Assembly (NCBI GenBank): GCA_038216655.1
Contig: JBBQPZ010000019.1
Coordinates: forward strand, 9,923-73,922
Length of the DNA: 64,000 nucleotides
Source of the DNA: JAFDWR01 sp038216655
Lineage (GTDB): Bacteria > Armatimonadota > Fimbriimonadia > Fimbriimonadales > Fimbriimonadaceae
Reading direction: 5' to 3'
In this document: positions 32,381 through 39,534 of the stretch, piece after piece
Numbering within the stretch: the stretch's first letter is position 1
Layout of the letters: each line of letters starts with the position of its first letter
Program-made: the position numbers and the translations under genes
The notes under the pieces: generated by a model
Database searches by the model: none
Seen by the model: the letters and a program-made list of their open reading frames with translations, nothing else
What the model was told of the DNA's origin: nothing

Positions 32381-33103
32381 TCAGCGGCGGATCGAAGCCA
32401 GGCTGGCCATCAGGCGGAGCTTGCGGGCTTCATCCCGCATGTTGCGCATGGCCGAGAGCTCCTCGCCACTTAGCTTCGTGGCGGGGGCCTGAAGATCGAG
32501 CGGGCCCATGATGCCGCCTGAGCGGTAGCTGTCGGACAAACCGAGCAAGTGACCAATCTCGTGGGCACACGTATGGCGCATCAATTCGAGGCTCATCTCT
32601 TTTCGCCCGGATGGGTCCGAGGTGCGGACCTGGATCGTGGCGGTCACGCTGGACTGCATATGACCGCTGGTGTCGGCTACGATCGCGCGTCGCCATTGGA
32701 TGTTCCCCGCGACGTTCATGCCTTCGCTGATCACGTCCGGATTGAAGTTGATCACAACGTCGGCCTTCTCGGCAGAGTCGACGTAAACCACGTTGATTGC
32801 GCTTGGAAGAGAATCCTGCCAGAGCTGGACGGCTTCTCGCCAAGCCTGCTCGGCAACCGACTTCTGCTTCTTGCAGGTGCGGGTCGTGTCAATGTAGATT
32901 CGCTCGGGGTGATCCATGATCACGGAGTCGGTGTAGGCGAGCGCGGCATCAAGGTTTCCGCTCTCGAAGCAGGCTTGCGCCCGGTCGAGGTGAGCACGCA
33001 TGACGTCCATCACCCGGCTACTGCCGCTGAAGTCCGACGCGCTGCCAAAGGCTGCGATTCCTGCGAGAAGGGAGAGAAAACCGAGTTTTGATCCGAACGC
33101 CAT
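32381..33103 (-). CDS. Exported matrixin-like zinc metalloprotease
   Basis: A 240-residue protein with signal peptide (FGSKLGFLSLLAGIAAFGSA). A tetratricopeptide-like stretch (HLDRAQACFESGNLDAALAY) precedes the protease part. The metzincin motif is THTC-like: TCAHEIGHLLGLSDSYRSG, i.e. HExxHxxGLxD with Asp as a possible third-ligand neighbour, then a Met-turn-like GGIMGPL. That suits M10/matrixin-type peptidases, small for the family. ATG 33103 is chosen because GGAAGG lies 6 nt upstream and the signal peptide follows directly; a longer frame to 33232 is Arg-rich. The substrate is unknown. Confidence 0.78.
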   Translation of the reverse strand: MAFGSKLGFLSLLAGIAAFGSASDFSGSSRVMDVMRAHLDRAQACFESGNLDAALAYTDSVIMDHPERIYIDTTRTCKKQKSVAEQAWREAVQLWQDSLPSAINVVYVDSAEKADVVINFNPDVISEGMNVAGNIQWRRAIVADTSGHMQSSVTATIQVRTSDPSGRKEMSLELMRHTCAHEIGHLLGLSDSYRSGGIMGPLDLQAPATKLSGEELSAMRNMRDEARKLRLMASLASIRR

Positions 33104-33456
33104 TTGAACCTTCCAAAGAGGCGTATTCCGCGCGGTGTGTCTTGTTGCCCCCCGCAATACCGCGAGGAAAGCCCTAAGTGCGTGGAATCCAACAGATCGC
33201 CCCTCTCGCCGTCGGACGGCAAGAGGGCTCAAAATTGGCTGCCTGTATTTGGATCATCGGCGAGCAACTGGCCAAGATTCAGAGGGAAAGGTGCACGTAT
33301 CAAGGACCTTTATGATCCGGCGGTTTGTTTGAATCTAGGGCGCGAGAATCGGCGCGAAAAACCGCAAAGTTAATAGGGCCAGATACGGTAGTGCTCTGCA
33401 CAGCAATATTACGTGGTTCTGGCCGCTCCTTTGGTGACTGACAGGTGCTCCGAAAC
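33104..33456. other. 353-nt gap between the protease gene and hisG
   Basis: No gene supported; the open frames here are short and Arg/Ser/Pro-rich. Unlike most gaps in this window I see no long inverted repeat. Confidence 0.45.
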
Positions 33457-34326
33457 TCAGTAGATGACTTTGTTGAGCGGGTATTCGACCAGTCCCGTCG
33501 CGCCCGCGCGCTTCAGGGCGGGGATGAGTTCTCGCACTTCCTTCTCGCTCAAGATCACCTCGGCGGCGAGCCAGTCGGTGTCAGCGAGCGGCGACAGCGT
33601 CGGGTTCTTAAGGGACGGTAGAAGACCGAGAATCTCTTTCTGTTGAGCCTTCGGAAGGTTCATCTTAAGGCCGACGAGCTTAGCCGCGTTCATCGCCCCG
33701 GTGAGCAGGATTTCGAGCGATTCGAGACGCTCGCGCTTCCAATCGTCCTTCCAGGCGTCCTCGTTGCAAACGAAGCGGGTGGTCGAGGTCATCAGGGTCT
33801 CGACGATGCGCAGGTTGTGGGCGCGGAGGGAGTTGCCGGTCTCCGTGTTCACGACAATCGCGTCCACCAGGGCGGGGACTTTGACTTCACAGGCCCCCCA
33901 GGAGAAGTCGACCTTGGCCTCGACGCCGTTCGCGGCGAGGTAGCGCTCGGTCAGCTTCATGTACTCGGTCGCGATGTGCTTGCCCTGCATGTCCTTGACG
34001 CTGTGGATGGGGGCATCCTGGTGGACGGCAAGCACGATCTTGATGGGGTTGGTGGTGAGCTTGGAGTAGCGGAGTTCGCACAGCTCACGGACGGTCGCGC
34101 CGGAATCGGCGATCCAATCCGCACCGGTAAGACCCGCGTCGATGATTCCCTGGTTGATGTAGATCGGGATTTCTTGCGGCCTCAGGAGAATCGGTTCGAT
34201 CGTCTCGTCGTCGATCACCGGTTGGTAGGACCTTGAAGAGACCTTAATGTCGTAACCGGCCCGCGCGAATAGCGAGAACGTGGCGTCCTGCAGACTCCCT
34301 TTCGGTAGGCCCAACTTCAATTTCAT
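33457..34326 (-). CDS. hisG: ATP phosphoribosyltransferase, long form
   Basis: First committed step of histidine synthesis: PRPP + ATP to phosphoribosyl-ATP. It has 289 residues including a C-terminal regulatory domain (EILGLLPSLKNPTLSPLAD ... ATGLVEYPLNKVIY), so it belongs to the histidine-inhibited, HisZ-independent long type. Motifs: LKLGLPKGSLQDAT, INQGIIDAGLTGADWI, and the PRPP loop VDAIVVNTETGNSLRAH. Minus-strand TAAACT lies 6 nt before the ATG. No other his genes adjoin. Confidence 0.95.
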   Translation of the reverse strand: MKLKLGLPKGSLQDATFSLFARAGYDIKVSSRSYQPVIDDETIEPILLRPQEIPIYINQGIIDAGLTGADWIADSGATVRELCELRYSKLTTNPIKIVLAVHQDAPIHSVKDMQGKHIATEYMKLTERYLAANGVEAKVDFSWGACEVKVPALVDAIVVNTETGNSLRAHNLRIVETLMTSTTRFVCNEDAWKDDWKRERLESLEILLTGAMNAAKLVGLKMNLPKAQQKEILGLLPSLKNPTLSPLADTDWLAAEVILSEKEVRELIPALKRAGATGLVEYPLNKVIY

Positions 34327-34332
34327 GCGGGG

Positions 34333-34338
34333 AGTTTA
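34333..34338 (-). promoter_or_regulatory. hisG: -10 box TAAACT of hisG
   Basis: On the minus strand TAAACT lies 6 nt before the hisG ATG with no Shine-Dalgarno. Confidence 0.35.
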
Positions 34339-34383
34339 CCGACGCTTCCAAAGTTGGGGCCGACTAGCGTATACAAAGGTGAG

Positions 34384-34734
34384 ATGCATGCACTCTGTTA
34401 CTCGGTCACCTGCACCGCGTCCTCGGTCCCTGGGCCTCATCGGTTCGAGTTACGGCTTGCCGACGAGGGGCGGATCGACGTGGGGGTTTACGATGCGGAC
34501 CACTTGGTCTCGGGAAAGGTGCGTACGGATCGGACAACTCTGTACAACGTGATTCACGGTTGGCCGGTCGAGGCGCGGGACCCGCGTTCGGGTCTGTTGA
34601 GACTGAACCAGTTGAACGGCACGGTGACGCTGGTCTATGAGCGCCCGGCGGACAACCTCCGGTTCGAGGCGACGGTGAGCATGGAAGACTACGCCCGACG
34701 CGTCCACTCGCTGGGCGGTCCGATGACGATGTGA
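34384..34734 (+). CDS. Hypothetical protein
   Basis: A 116-residue soluble protein from ATG 34384 (MHALCYSVTCTASS), with AAAGGTGAG just before it. The body has a beta-rich look: FELRLADEGRIDVGVYDAD, TLYNVIHGWPVEARDPRSG, then LNGTVTLVYERPADNLRFEA. No membrane segment. Family not recognised. It diverges from hisG with only 57 nt between starts, so the two share a promoter region. Confidence 0.6.
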   Translation: MHALCYSVTCTASSVPGPHRFELRLADEGRIDVGVYDADHLVSGKVRTDRTTLYNVIHGWPVEARDPRSGLLRLNQLNGTVTLVYERPADNLRFEATVSMEDYARRVHSLGGPMTM

Positions 34735-34738
34735 AGGG

Positions 34739-34820
34739 AATTCGTGATTGGCGATTGGTTATTCGTGATTCGGATGCTATCGCGGGCAGGGTGTTCAGAA
34801 CGAATCACGAATCACGAATC
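34739..34820. repeat. Inverted-repeat island (ATTCGTGATT units)
   Basis: ATTCGTGATT-type units at about 34739-34772 are answered by CGAATCACGAATCACGAATC at 34801-34820. Each side carries the decamer two to three times, so this is an inverted array of a short unit. The right end reaches into the last codons of purQ. Confidence 0.65.
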
Positions 34821-35481
34821 AAACCGCCAGTGCCAGCGCGAGGCCCTGCAGGATCAGCCGACCGTCGGTTGAGCCGAGGAGGTCGCGGGTGGCGCGCTCT
34901 GGGTGGGGCATGAGGCCGAGGACGTTGCCTTTTTCGTTCAGAACGCCGGCGATCGCGTCGACCGAGCCATTCGGATTCGAACCCAAGTAGCGGAACGCGA
35001 TTTGGTCGTTATCCCTGAGCTTCTGAAGCGCGGTTTCGTCGGCGACATATCGTCCCTCGCCGTGGGCGATGGGGATGTGGATCTCACGGTCGACGCCTTG
35101 TGTCCAGAGCGAGGTGCGATTCACGGCCCCGAGGGTCACGCTTTGGCAGACGAACTTCTGACCGGCATTCAGCAGCAGCGCACCGGGCAGGAGGCCCGCC
35201 TCACACAGAATTTGGAATCCATTGCAGGCTCCGATGACCGGCCGCCCCTCGTGGGCAAACCGTCGGACTTCGTCCATGATCGGCGCGCGCGAGGCCATTG
35301 CGCCGCACCGCAGGTAGTCGCCGTAGGAGAAGCCTCCGGGGACGAACACCGCGTCGAATCCGGCGAGGGAAGTCTCCTCATGCCACACGTATTCGGCACC
35401 GACACCGATGTCTTCGCGGAGCGCGAAGTAGGCGTCCTGGTCGCAGTTGGAGCCGGGAAACTTGAGGACGGCGACCTTCAT
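34819..35481 (-). CDS. purQ: Phosphoribosylformylglycinamidine synthase, glutaminase subunit
   Basis: Supplies ammonia from glutamine to PurL in the fourth step of purine synthesis. It has 220 residues, class I glutamine amidotransferase. The nucleophile Cys lies in IGACNGFQILCEAGLLPGAL, and His/Glu in the late motif GLMPHPERATRDLLGS. ATG 35481 overlaps the purS end (ATGA), the usual purS-purQ order. purL is not in the window. Confidence 0.96.
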   Translation of the reverse strand: MKVAVLKFPGSNCDQDAYFALREDIGVGAEYVWHEETSLAGFDAVFVPGGFSYGDYLRCGAMASRAPIMDEVRRFAHEGRPVIGACNGFQILCEAGLLPGALLLNAGQKFVCQSVTLGAVNRTSLWTQGVDREIHIPIAHGEGRYVADETALQKLRDNDQIAFRYLGSNPNGSVDAIAGVLNEKGNVLGLMPHPERATRDLLGSTDGRLILQGLALALAV

Positions 35482-35711
35482 TCGGCCACCTCGAATCGAT
35501 AGTCCTCGATCACCGGGTTGGCGAGAAGCTTGTCGCACATCTCCTTGATCCGCGCATCGCTCGCATCGCTCATCTTGAGCTCGATCATCTTGCCGATCCG
35601 CGCCTCTTCGAGCTCGGAGTAGCCAAGCTTTTGAAGCGCACTCGCGACCGTCCTTCCTGCCGAGTCGAGAAGCTGCGGCTTCAAGGTGACGTAGACGCGA
35701 ACGGTGGGCAT
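35478..35711 (-). CDS. purS: Phosphoribosylformylglycinamidine synthase subunit PurS
   Basis: Small structural subunit that bridges PurL and PurQ. It has 77 residues. The family pattern is VRVYVTLKPQLLDSAGRTVA, then LQKLGYSELEEARIGKMIEL and LLANPVIEDYRFEV. ATG 35711 matches the family start; longer frames include repeat sequence. It overlaps purQ by 4 nt. Confidence 0.95.
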   Translation of the reverse strand: MPTVRVYVTLKPQLLDSAGRTVASALQKLGYSELEEARIGKMIELKMSDASDARIKEMCDKLLANPVIEDYRFEVAE

Positions 35712-35735
35712 GAATGATTTTGGCACACTCGGTTC

Positions 35736-35893
35736 TTGATGGAATTGAGGGGTCCTGATGGAACTGATGGAATTGATCGGAAAGGTGGCCTCGAGACGGT
35801 CTTCTCCACCGTTGGCTCGCATCGACCCCGGTGCTTCAGGCATGACCGTTCGTCAATTCCATCAGTTCCATCAGGCCCATCAACTCCATCATC
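35736..35893. repeat. Inverted-repeat island (GATGGAATTGATGG type)
   Basis: Left copies of CTGATGGAACTGATGG and GATGGAATTGA (35736-35776) are answered by TCAATTCCATCAGTTCCATC and more copies ending at about 35893. Each side holds a short unit of 9-10 bp in tandem. It lies between divergent purS and the acyl-CoA dehydrogenase gene. Confidence 0.7.
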
Positions 35894-35905
35894 GGCATGG
35901 GACCG

Positions 35906-35911
35906 TAGAAT
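35906..35911 (+). promoter_or_regulatory. -10 box TAGAAT before the acyl-CoA dehydrogenase gene
   Basis: TAGAAT lies 5 nt before ATG 35917, directly after the repeat island. Confidence 0.4.
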
Positions 35912-35916
35912 AGGCA

Positions 35917-36986
35917 ATGCCCGGTGATGCCGAAGTTCTTGCCCGCGCGATTCAGTTCCTGAACGACGAGGTGGCTCCTCATGCTCAGCGGATCGATCAG
36001 GACCCTGAGGCGCTTCGAGACGCGCTGAATGGGCTCGGCAAACTGGACTTCCTTGCCCTTAAGCGGCCGATGGATCTTGGCGGGCCCGGAGTGAATGAGG
36101 CGACTTTCCGCGATTTCCAGGAGGAAGTGGCCCGGACCAGCGGCGCGCTTGCGTTTCTCCAGACCCAGCACCAGAGCGCCGGGTCGATGCTTCGGGGTTC
36201 TGAGAACCGGGAGCTTGTTGAGGAATACCTGCCGAAGATGGGAAGCGGCGAGCGACTGGTGGGCATCGGGTTCAGTCAACTTCGCCGCGGGGACCGCCGA
36301 TCATGCGGGCGACGGAAACGGCAGATGGCTACCGGCTCGATGGGCATGTGCCCTGGGTGACGGGGTGGGATTTCTATCCAGAGTTTCTGATCGGGGCGGC
36401 CCTGCCCGACGGTCGCGCGGTATTCGGGGTTGTCCCCCTGGTCTCGGGACCCGGAGTGAGCGTGTCCCCGACGATGAAGTTGGCGGCGATGGAGTCCGCG
36501 AACACCGTCACCGTCGACTTCTCAGATTTTCTGGTTACGCCAGAGAAGGTCGCGTTCGTTCGTCCCGCGACGTGGGCTCGCGACAACGACCAGATCAACA
36601 TCGCGCTCCAAGGTCACTTCGCGATCGGGTGCGCCCGGGGTGGTCTGGACATCCTGCTTACCAATGCGGTGAAGAAGAATCTTGACTTCCTCGTCACGGC
36701 CCATGCGGCGCTGCTTGACGAACTGAATCGTTGCCGCCAGGAGACATTGGACGCGCAACAGGACGCGAGCGAGGAGACCACCGAGGCCAGGCTGCAGGTC
36801 CGAGCCTGGGCGATCGACCTCGCGGTCCGATGCGCTCACGCGGCGGTGACTTCCACCTCGGGCGCGGCGAATTCGGTCAACCATCCCGCGCAGCGGGTGT
36901 ATCGCGAGGCGCTTGTTTACACCGTCAGCGCCCAGACGGTGCCGATCATGGAAGCGACGCTCCGGCGGTTGACGCGTCTTCCCTAA
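35917..36986 (+). pseudogene. Acyl-CoA dehydrogenase family protein, frameshifted
   Basis: FAD enzyme family oxidising acyl-CoA thioesters or related substrates. The N-terminal half (QFLNDEVAPHAQRIDQDPE, ARTSGALAFLQTQHQS, LVGIGFSQLRRGD) is in one frame; the rest (MRATETADGYRLDGHVPWV, FGVVPLV, QINIALQGHFAIGCARGG, RLTRLP) is in another. Adding one C next to 36294-36295 (GAC CCG CCG ATC ATG) restores a continuous protein of about 356 residues. The C-terminal catalytic base region could not be checked with confidence. Either a real frameshift or a homopolymer error. Confidence 0.8.
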
Positions 36987-37000
36987 CCAGACTTCACTAT

Positions 37001-37077
37001 GGGTGGCACGGTCTGCTCGGGCGCTCCAAAGTGGGAATTGCCTGAGCAGAATGTCGCCCGACAGACCGTGCCACCCG
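37001..37077. repeat. Inverted-repeat island (GGGTGGCACGGTCTG arms)
   Basis: GGGTGGCACGGTCTGCTCGG at 37001-37020 is answered by CGACAGACCGTGCCACCC ending at 37077. The same unit occurs inverted inside the island at 7304-7561. Confidence 0.7.
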
Positions 37078-37131
37078 ATTCACTCCTTACAGGATAACGA
37101 TGGGGGCACAACCCCGCTCCCGTCCGATACG

Positions 37132-37137
37132 TATAAT
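37132..37137 (+). promoter_or_regulatory. nadA: -10 box TATAAT upstream of nadA
   Basis: A perfect TATAAT lies 112 nt before the nadA ATG, giving a leader of about 105 nt that includes a GC-rich hairpin (GCGGCGGAGACGCCGC). It does not match the NAD+-I riboswitch consensus as I remember it. Confidence 0.35.
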
Positions 37138-37249
37138 GAGACAGGAAGTCGGACAACATCCCCGTCGCGAAGCGACTGTTCGATCTCCAGGCTGGCCCCC
37201 GATCGGAGGCGGCCGAGCGGCGGAGACGCCGCGGGACAGACGAAAAGTT

Positions 37250-38443
37250 ATGTACCAGGCTCCCCTCCCGACGGAGTACGCCGACCTCTCGCCCGAAGAG
37301 GCCGACGCCAGAATTCGCGCCGCCAAAGCGGCCCTCGGTAAGCGGCTCGTGATCCTCGGCCACCACTATCAGCGCGACGAGATCATTGCCCACGCCGACT
37401 TCCGGGGCGACAGCTATAAGCTCGCCAAGGACGCCGCCGCCCATCCGGATGCCGAGTTCATTGTCTTCTGCGGCGTACATTTCATGGCGGAGAGCGCGGA
37501 TGTCCTCACCCCGCCCAGCCAAAAGGTGATCCTCCCCAACCTCGCCGCAGGATGCTCGATGGCGGACATGGCGAACCTGTTTCAGGTGAAGAACGCTTGG
37601 CGGCAGATTCAAGAAGTGCTGAGTACCGAGCGCAAGCCAGAGCCCGCCCTTACGGGCAGCGGTCCCAACGCCCAACGCCCAACGGCCAACGCCGCCTCAA
37701 ATCCTCAATCCTCAATCCTCAATACTTCCCGGGTAGTGCCAGTAACCTACATCAACTCCGCCGCGAACTTAAAGGCCTTCGTCGGAGAACATGGCGGCAC
37801 CGTCTGCACCTCAACCAATGCCCCCACCGCGGTGAAGTGGGCGCTTGAACAAGGCGACAAAGTTCTCTTCTTCCCCGACCAGCATCTGGGTCGCAATACC
37901 GGAGTCAAACTCGGCTACGACCCGGAGAAGGACATGATCGTCTGGGACCCGTTCAAGCCTTTCGGGGGCAACACTGAAGACGACATCCATCGGGCTACGT
38001 TCATCCTGTGGAAGGGACATTGCTCAGTCCACCAGCGCTTCACCGTTGAGCAGATCGAGAAAGCGCGCAGAGATTTTCCGGATGTGAATGTGCTCGTCCA
38101 TCCTGAGTGCCCATTGGAGGTAGTCAGCGCCTCCGACTTCGCCGGTTCGACCGAGTTCATCATCCGGAAGGTCGAAGAAGCTCCCGCAGGGAGCGTTTGG
38201 GCGGTGGGGACGGAGATCAATCTTGTGAGCCGGCTCAATCACGAGCATCCGGACAAGACCATCTTCTGCCTCGATCCGCAAATCTGCCCATGTAGCACGA
38301 TGTACCGAATTCACCCGAGCTTCCTCTGTTGGGTTCTGGAGGAGCTAGTAGCCGGACGTGTGATGAACCACGTCGTGGTGCCCGAGAACGTGCGGGCAAA
38401 CGCCCTGCTCTCGCTTCAACGAATGCTGACCGTCTGCGCTTAA
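37250..38443 (+). CDS. nadA: Quinolinate synthase A
   Basis: Condenses iminoaspartate with dihydroxyacetone phosphate to quinolinate on a [4Fe-4S] cluster in NAD synthesis. It has 397 residues, longer than the usual 300-370. Motifs: ILGHHYQRDEI, FCGVHFMAESA, LPNLAAGCSMADMA (cluster Cys), VHPECPLEVV (Cys) and PQICPCSTMYRIHP (Cys). ATG 37250 is the first start with family sequence after it. Residues about 130-160 (TGSGPNAQRPTANAASNPQS) are a low-complexity insert made of short DNA repeats, absent from normal NadA and placed before VVPVTYINS. nadB and nadC are not near. Confidence 0.93.
   Translation: MYQAPLPTEYADLSPEEADARIRAAKAALGKRLVILGHHYQRDEIIAHADFRGDSYKLAKDAAAHPDAEFIVFCGVHFMAESADVLTPPSQKVILPNLAAGCSMADMANLFQVKNAWRQIQEVLSTERKPEPALTGSGPNAQRPTANAASNPQSSILNTSRVVPVTYINSAANLKAFVGEHGGTVCTSTNAPTAVKWALEQGDKVLFFPDQHLGRNTGVKLGYDPEKDMIVWDPFKPFGGNTEDDIHRATFILWKGHCSVHQRFTVEQIEKARRDFPDVNVLVHPECPLEVVSASDFAGSTEFIIRKVEEAPAGSVWAVGTEINLVSRLNHEHPDKTIFCLDPQICPCSTMYRIHPSFLCWVLEELVAGRVMNHVVVPENVRANALLSLQRMLTVCA
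37640..37730. repeat. Low-complexity repeat insert inside nadA
   Basis: CCCAACG-type units (CCCAACGCCCAACGCCCAAC from about 37664) are followed by three copies of AATCCTC near 37700-37722. The insert is in frame and adds about 30 residues to NadA. Its composition matches the intergenic repeat islands, not the flanking coding sequence. Confidence 0.6.
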
Positions 38444-38444
38444 G

Positions 38445-39533
38445 CTACTTGCCGACCTTTGGGGCCGAAAGCATCGAGTCGAGAATCACTTGGATGTTTC
38501 CCTGAGCCTGCGCTCGCAACTCTTCGCTCCGCTTGTCGAGGACCTTCTGATGTCGCTCGCGTGAGCGTTGGAAGTCAATGAAGAGATCGAACAGCCGCTG
38601 GGCGTTCAGGCCTTCCATCGAGGGGGCCGCGCCAAGATCGAGCAGTTTCGCGAACGCGGTGACCTTCGGGTCGTAGCTGACCATGAAGGGCGGAATTCCG
38701 ACCGTGGCCGCGAGGACACCTGCGTGGAGTCGCATCGCAATCACTGCGTCCATTCGAGCAAGTCGCTGCTGCACCTGCATAGGGGTTTGGAGCTTGCGAA
38801 GGTCGGGGATCTTGCCGCCGTTCGCCTTGGAGATTTCGAGGATCAGCGGTCCATCTTCATGCCGATCCATCTCGATCAGGACGGGCATGTAGTTCGCGGC
38901 GAACAGTTTCTTCGAGAGTTCGCTAAAAAGCGTAACGACGTCTTTGCCCTTTCCAAAGGGTCTTACGGAGATGCCGACCGTCTTCATGTTGCCCACGGCA
39001 AAGCTCTGAACTTCTCCACTGTCGGTCGGCTTTTGGAGGAGCATCGCGCTGTCCGCGGTGACGCGGATGGGCTTCGAGACCCCCAACTCCTTGAGAAGTG
39101 CCATCGAACCTGGATCGCGGACCGTGATTCCGTCCGCTTTATTGAACGCGTCAGCGGCCCAGCGTTTACCGAAGAAGCTCTTCAGGGGCCCAACGCCTTG
39201 ACCGAGGAGGAAGACCTTCTTGCCGGAAGCTTTCGCCATGCCGACGAGGGCTTGGTAGTACTTAACGCTGCGGGCGCTGGTGACGTCCTGGAAGATGCTG
39301 CCGCCGGGGAAGACGAGGGCGTCGCAGCGGTGGATCGCGGTCTTTACTGCGGCGATGTCTTTTCGCGGGATCGCGGGGAAGCCGTAGAGGCGATAGGTCT
39401 CTTCAGGCGAGCCACTCAGGATGGTGACTTCGACGTCGGCGTTGCCCAGGCCCTGAACGAACCCGAGCATGATGGCGTCATCGCCGAGATTGCCGCTCCC
39501 GAAATAGCCTGCTAAGAGAAGATGTACCGCCAA
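38445..39533 (-). CDS. csaB: Polysaccharide pyruvyltransferase CsaB
   Basis: Adds pyruvyl groups to a cell-wall-linked polysaccharide; the pyruvylated polymer anchors S-layer proteins through SLH domains. It has 362 residues. Motifs: LLAGYFGSGNLGDDAIM, ALVFPGGSIFQDVTS, KKVFLLGQGVGPLKS, ITVRDPGSMALLKELGV, MRLHAGVLAATVGIPPFMVSYDPKV. The start appears to be TTG 39533, one base after the DUF5693 stop, so the pair is an operon (DUF5693 first). No SLH-domain protein is in this window. Confidence 0.9.
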   Translation of the reverse strand: MAVHLLLAGYFGSGNLGDDAIMLGFVQGLGNADVEVTILSGSPEETYRLYGFPAIPRKDIAAVKTAIHRCDALVFPGGSIFQDVTSARSVKYYQALVGMAKASGKKVFLLGQGVGPLKSFFGKRWAADAFNKADGITVRDPGSMALLKELGVSKPIRVTADSAMLLQKPTDSGEVQSFAVGNMKTVGISVRPFGKGKDVVTLFSELSKKLFAANYMPVLIEMDRHEDGPLILEISKANGGKIPDLRKLQTPMQVQQRLARMDAVIAMRLHAGVLAATVGIPPFMVSYDPKVTAFAKLLDLGAAPSMEGLNAQRLFDLFIDFQRSRERHQKVLDKRSEELRAQAQGNIQVILDSMLSAPKVGK

Positions 39534-39534
39534 C

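Noticed and set aside
32369..32440. SAM riboswitch or T-box before the YitJ-type gene
   Set aside because: TATAAT is 5 nt before the start codon, leaving no leader, and the upstream DNA is coding sequence of the protease gene's end.
37078..37249. NAD+-I (nadA motif) riboswitch in the nadA leader
   Set aside because: The leader has a GC hairpin but I could not match the conserved elements of that riboswitch.
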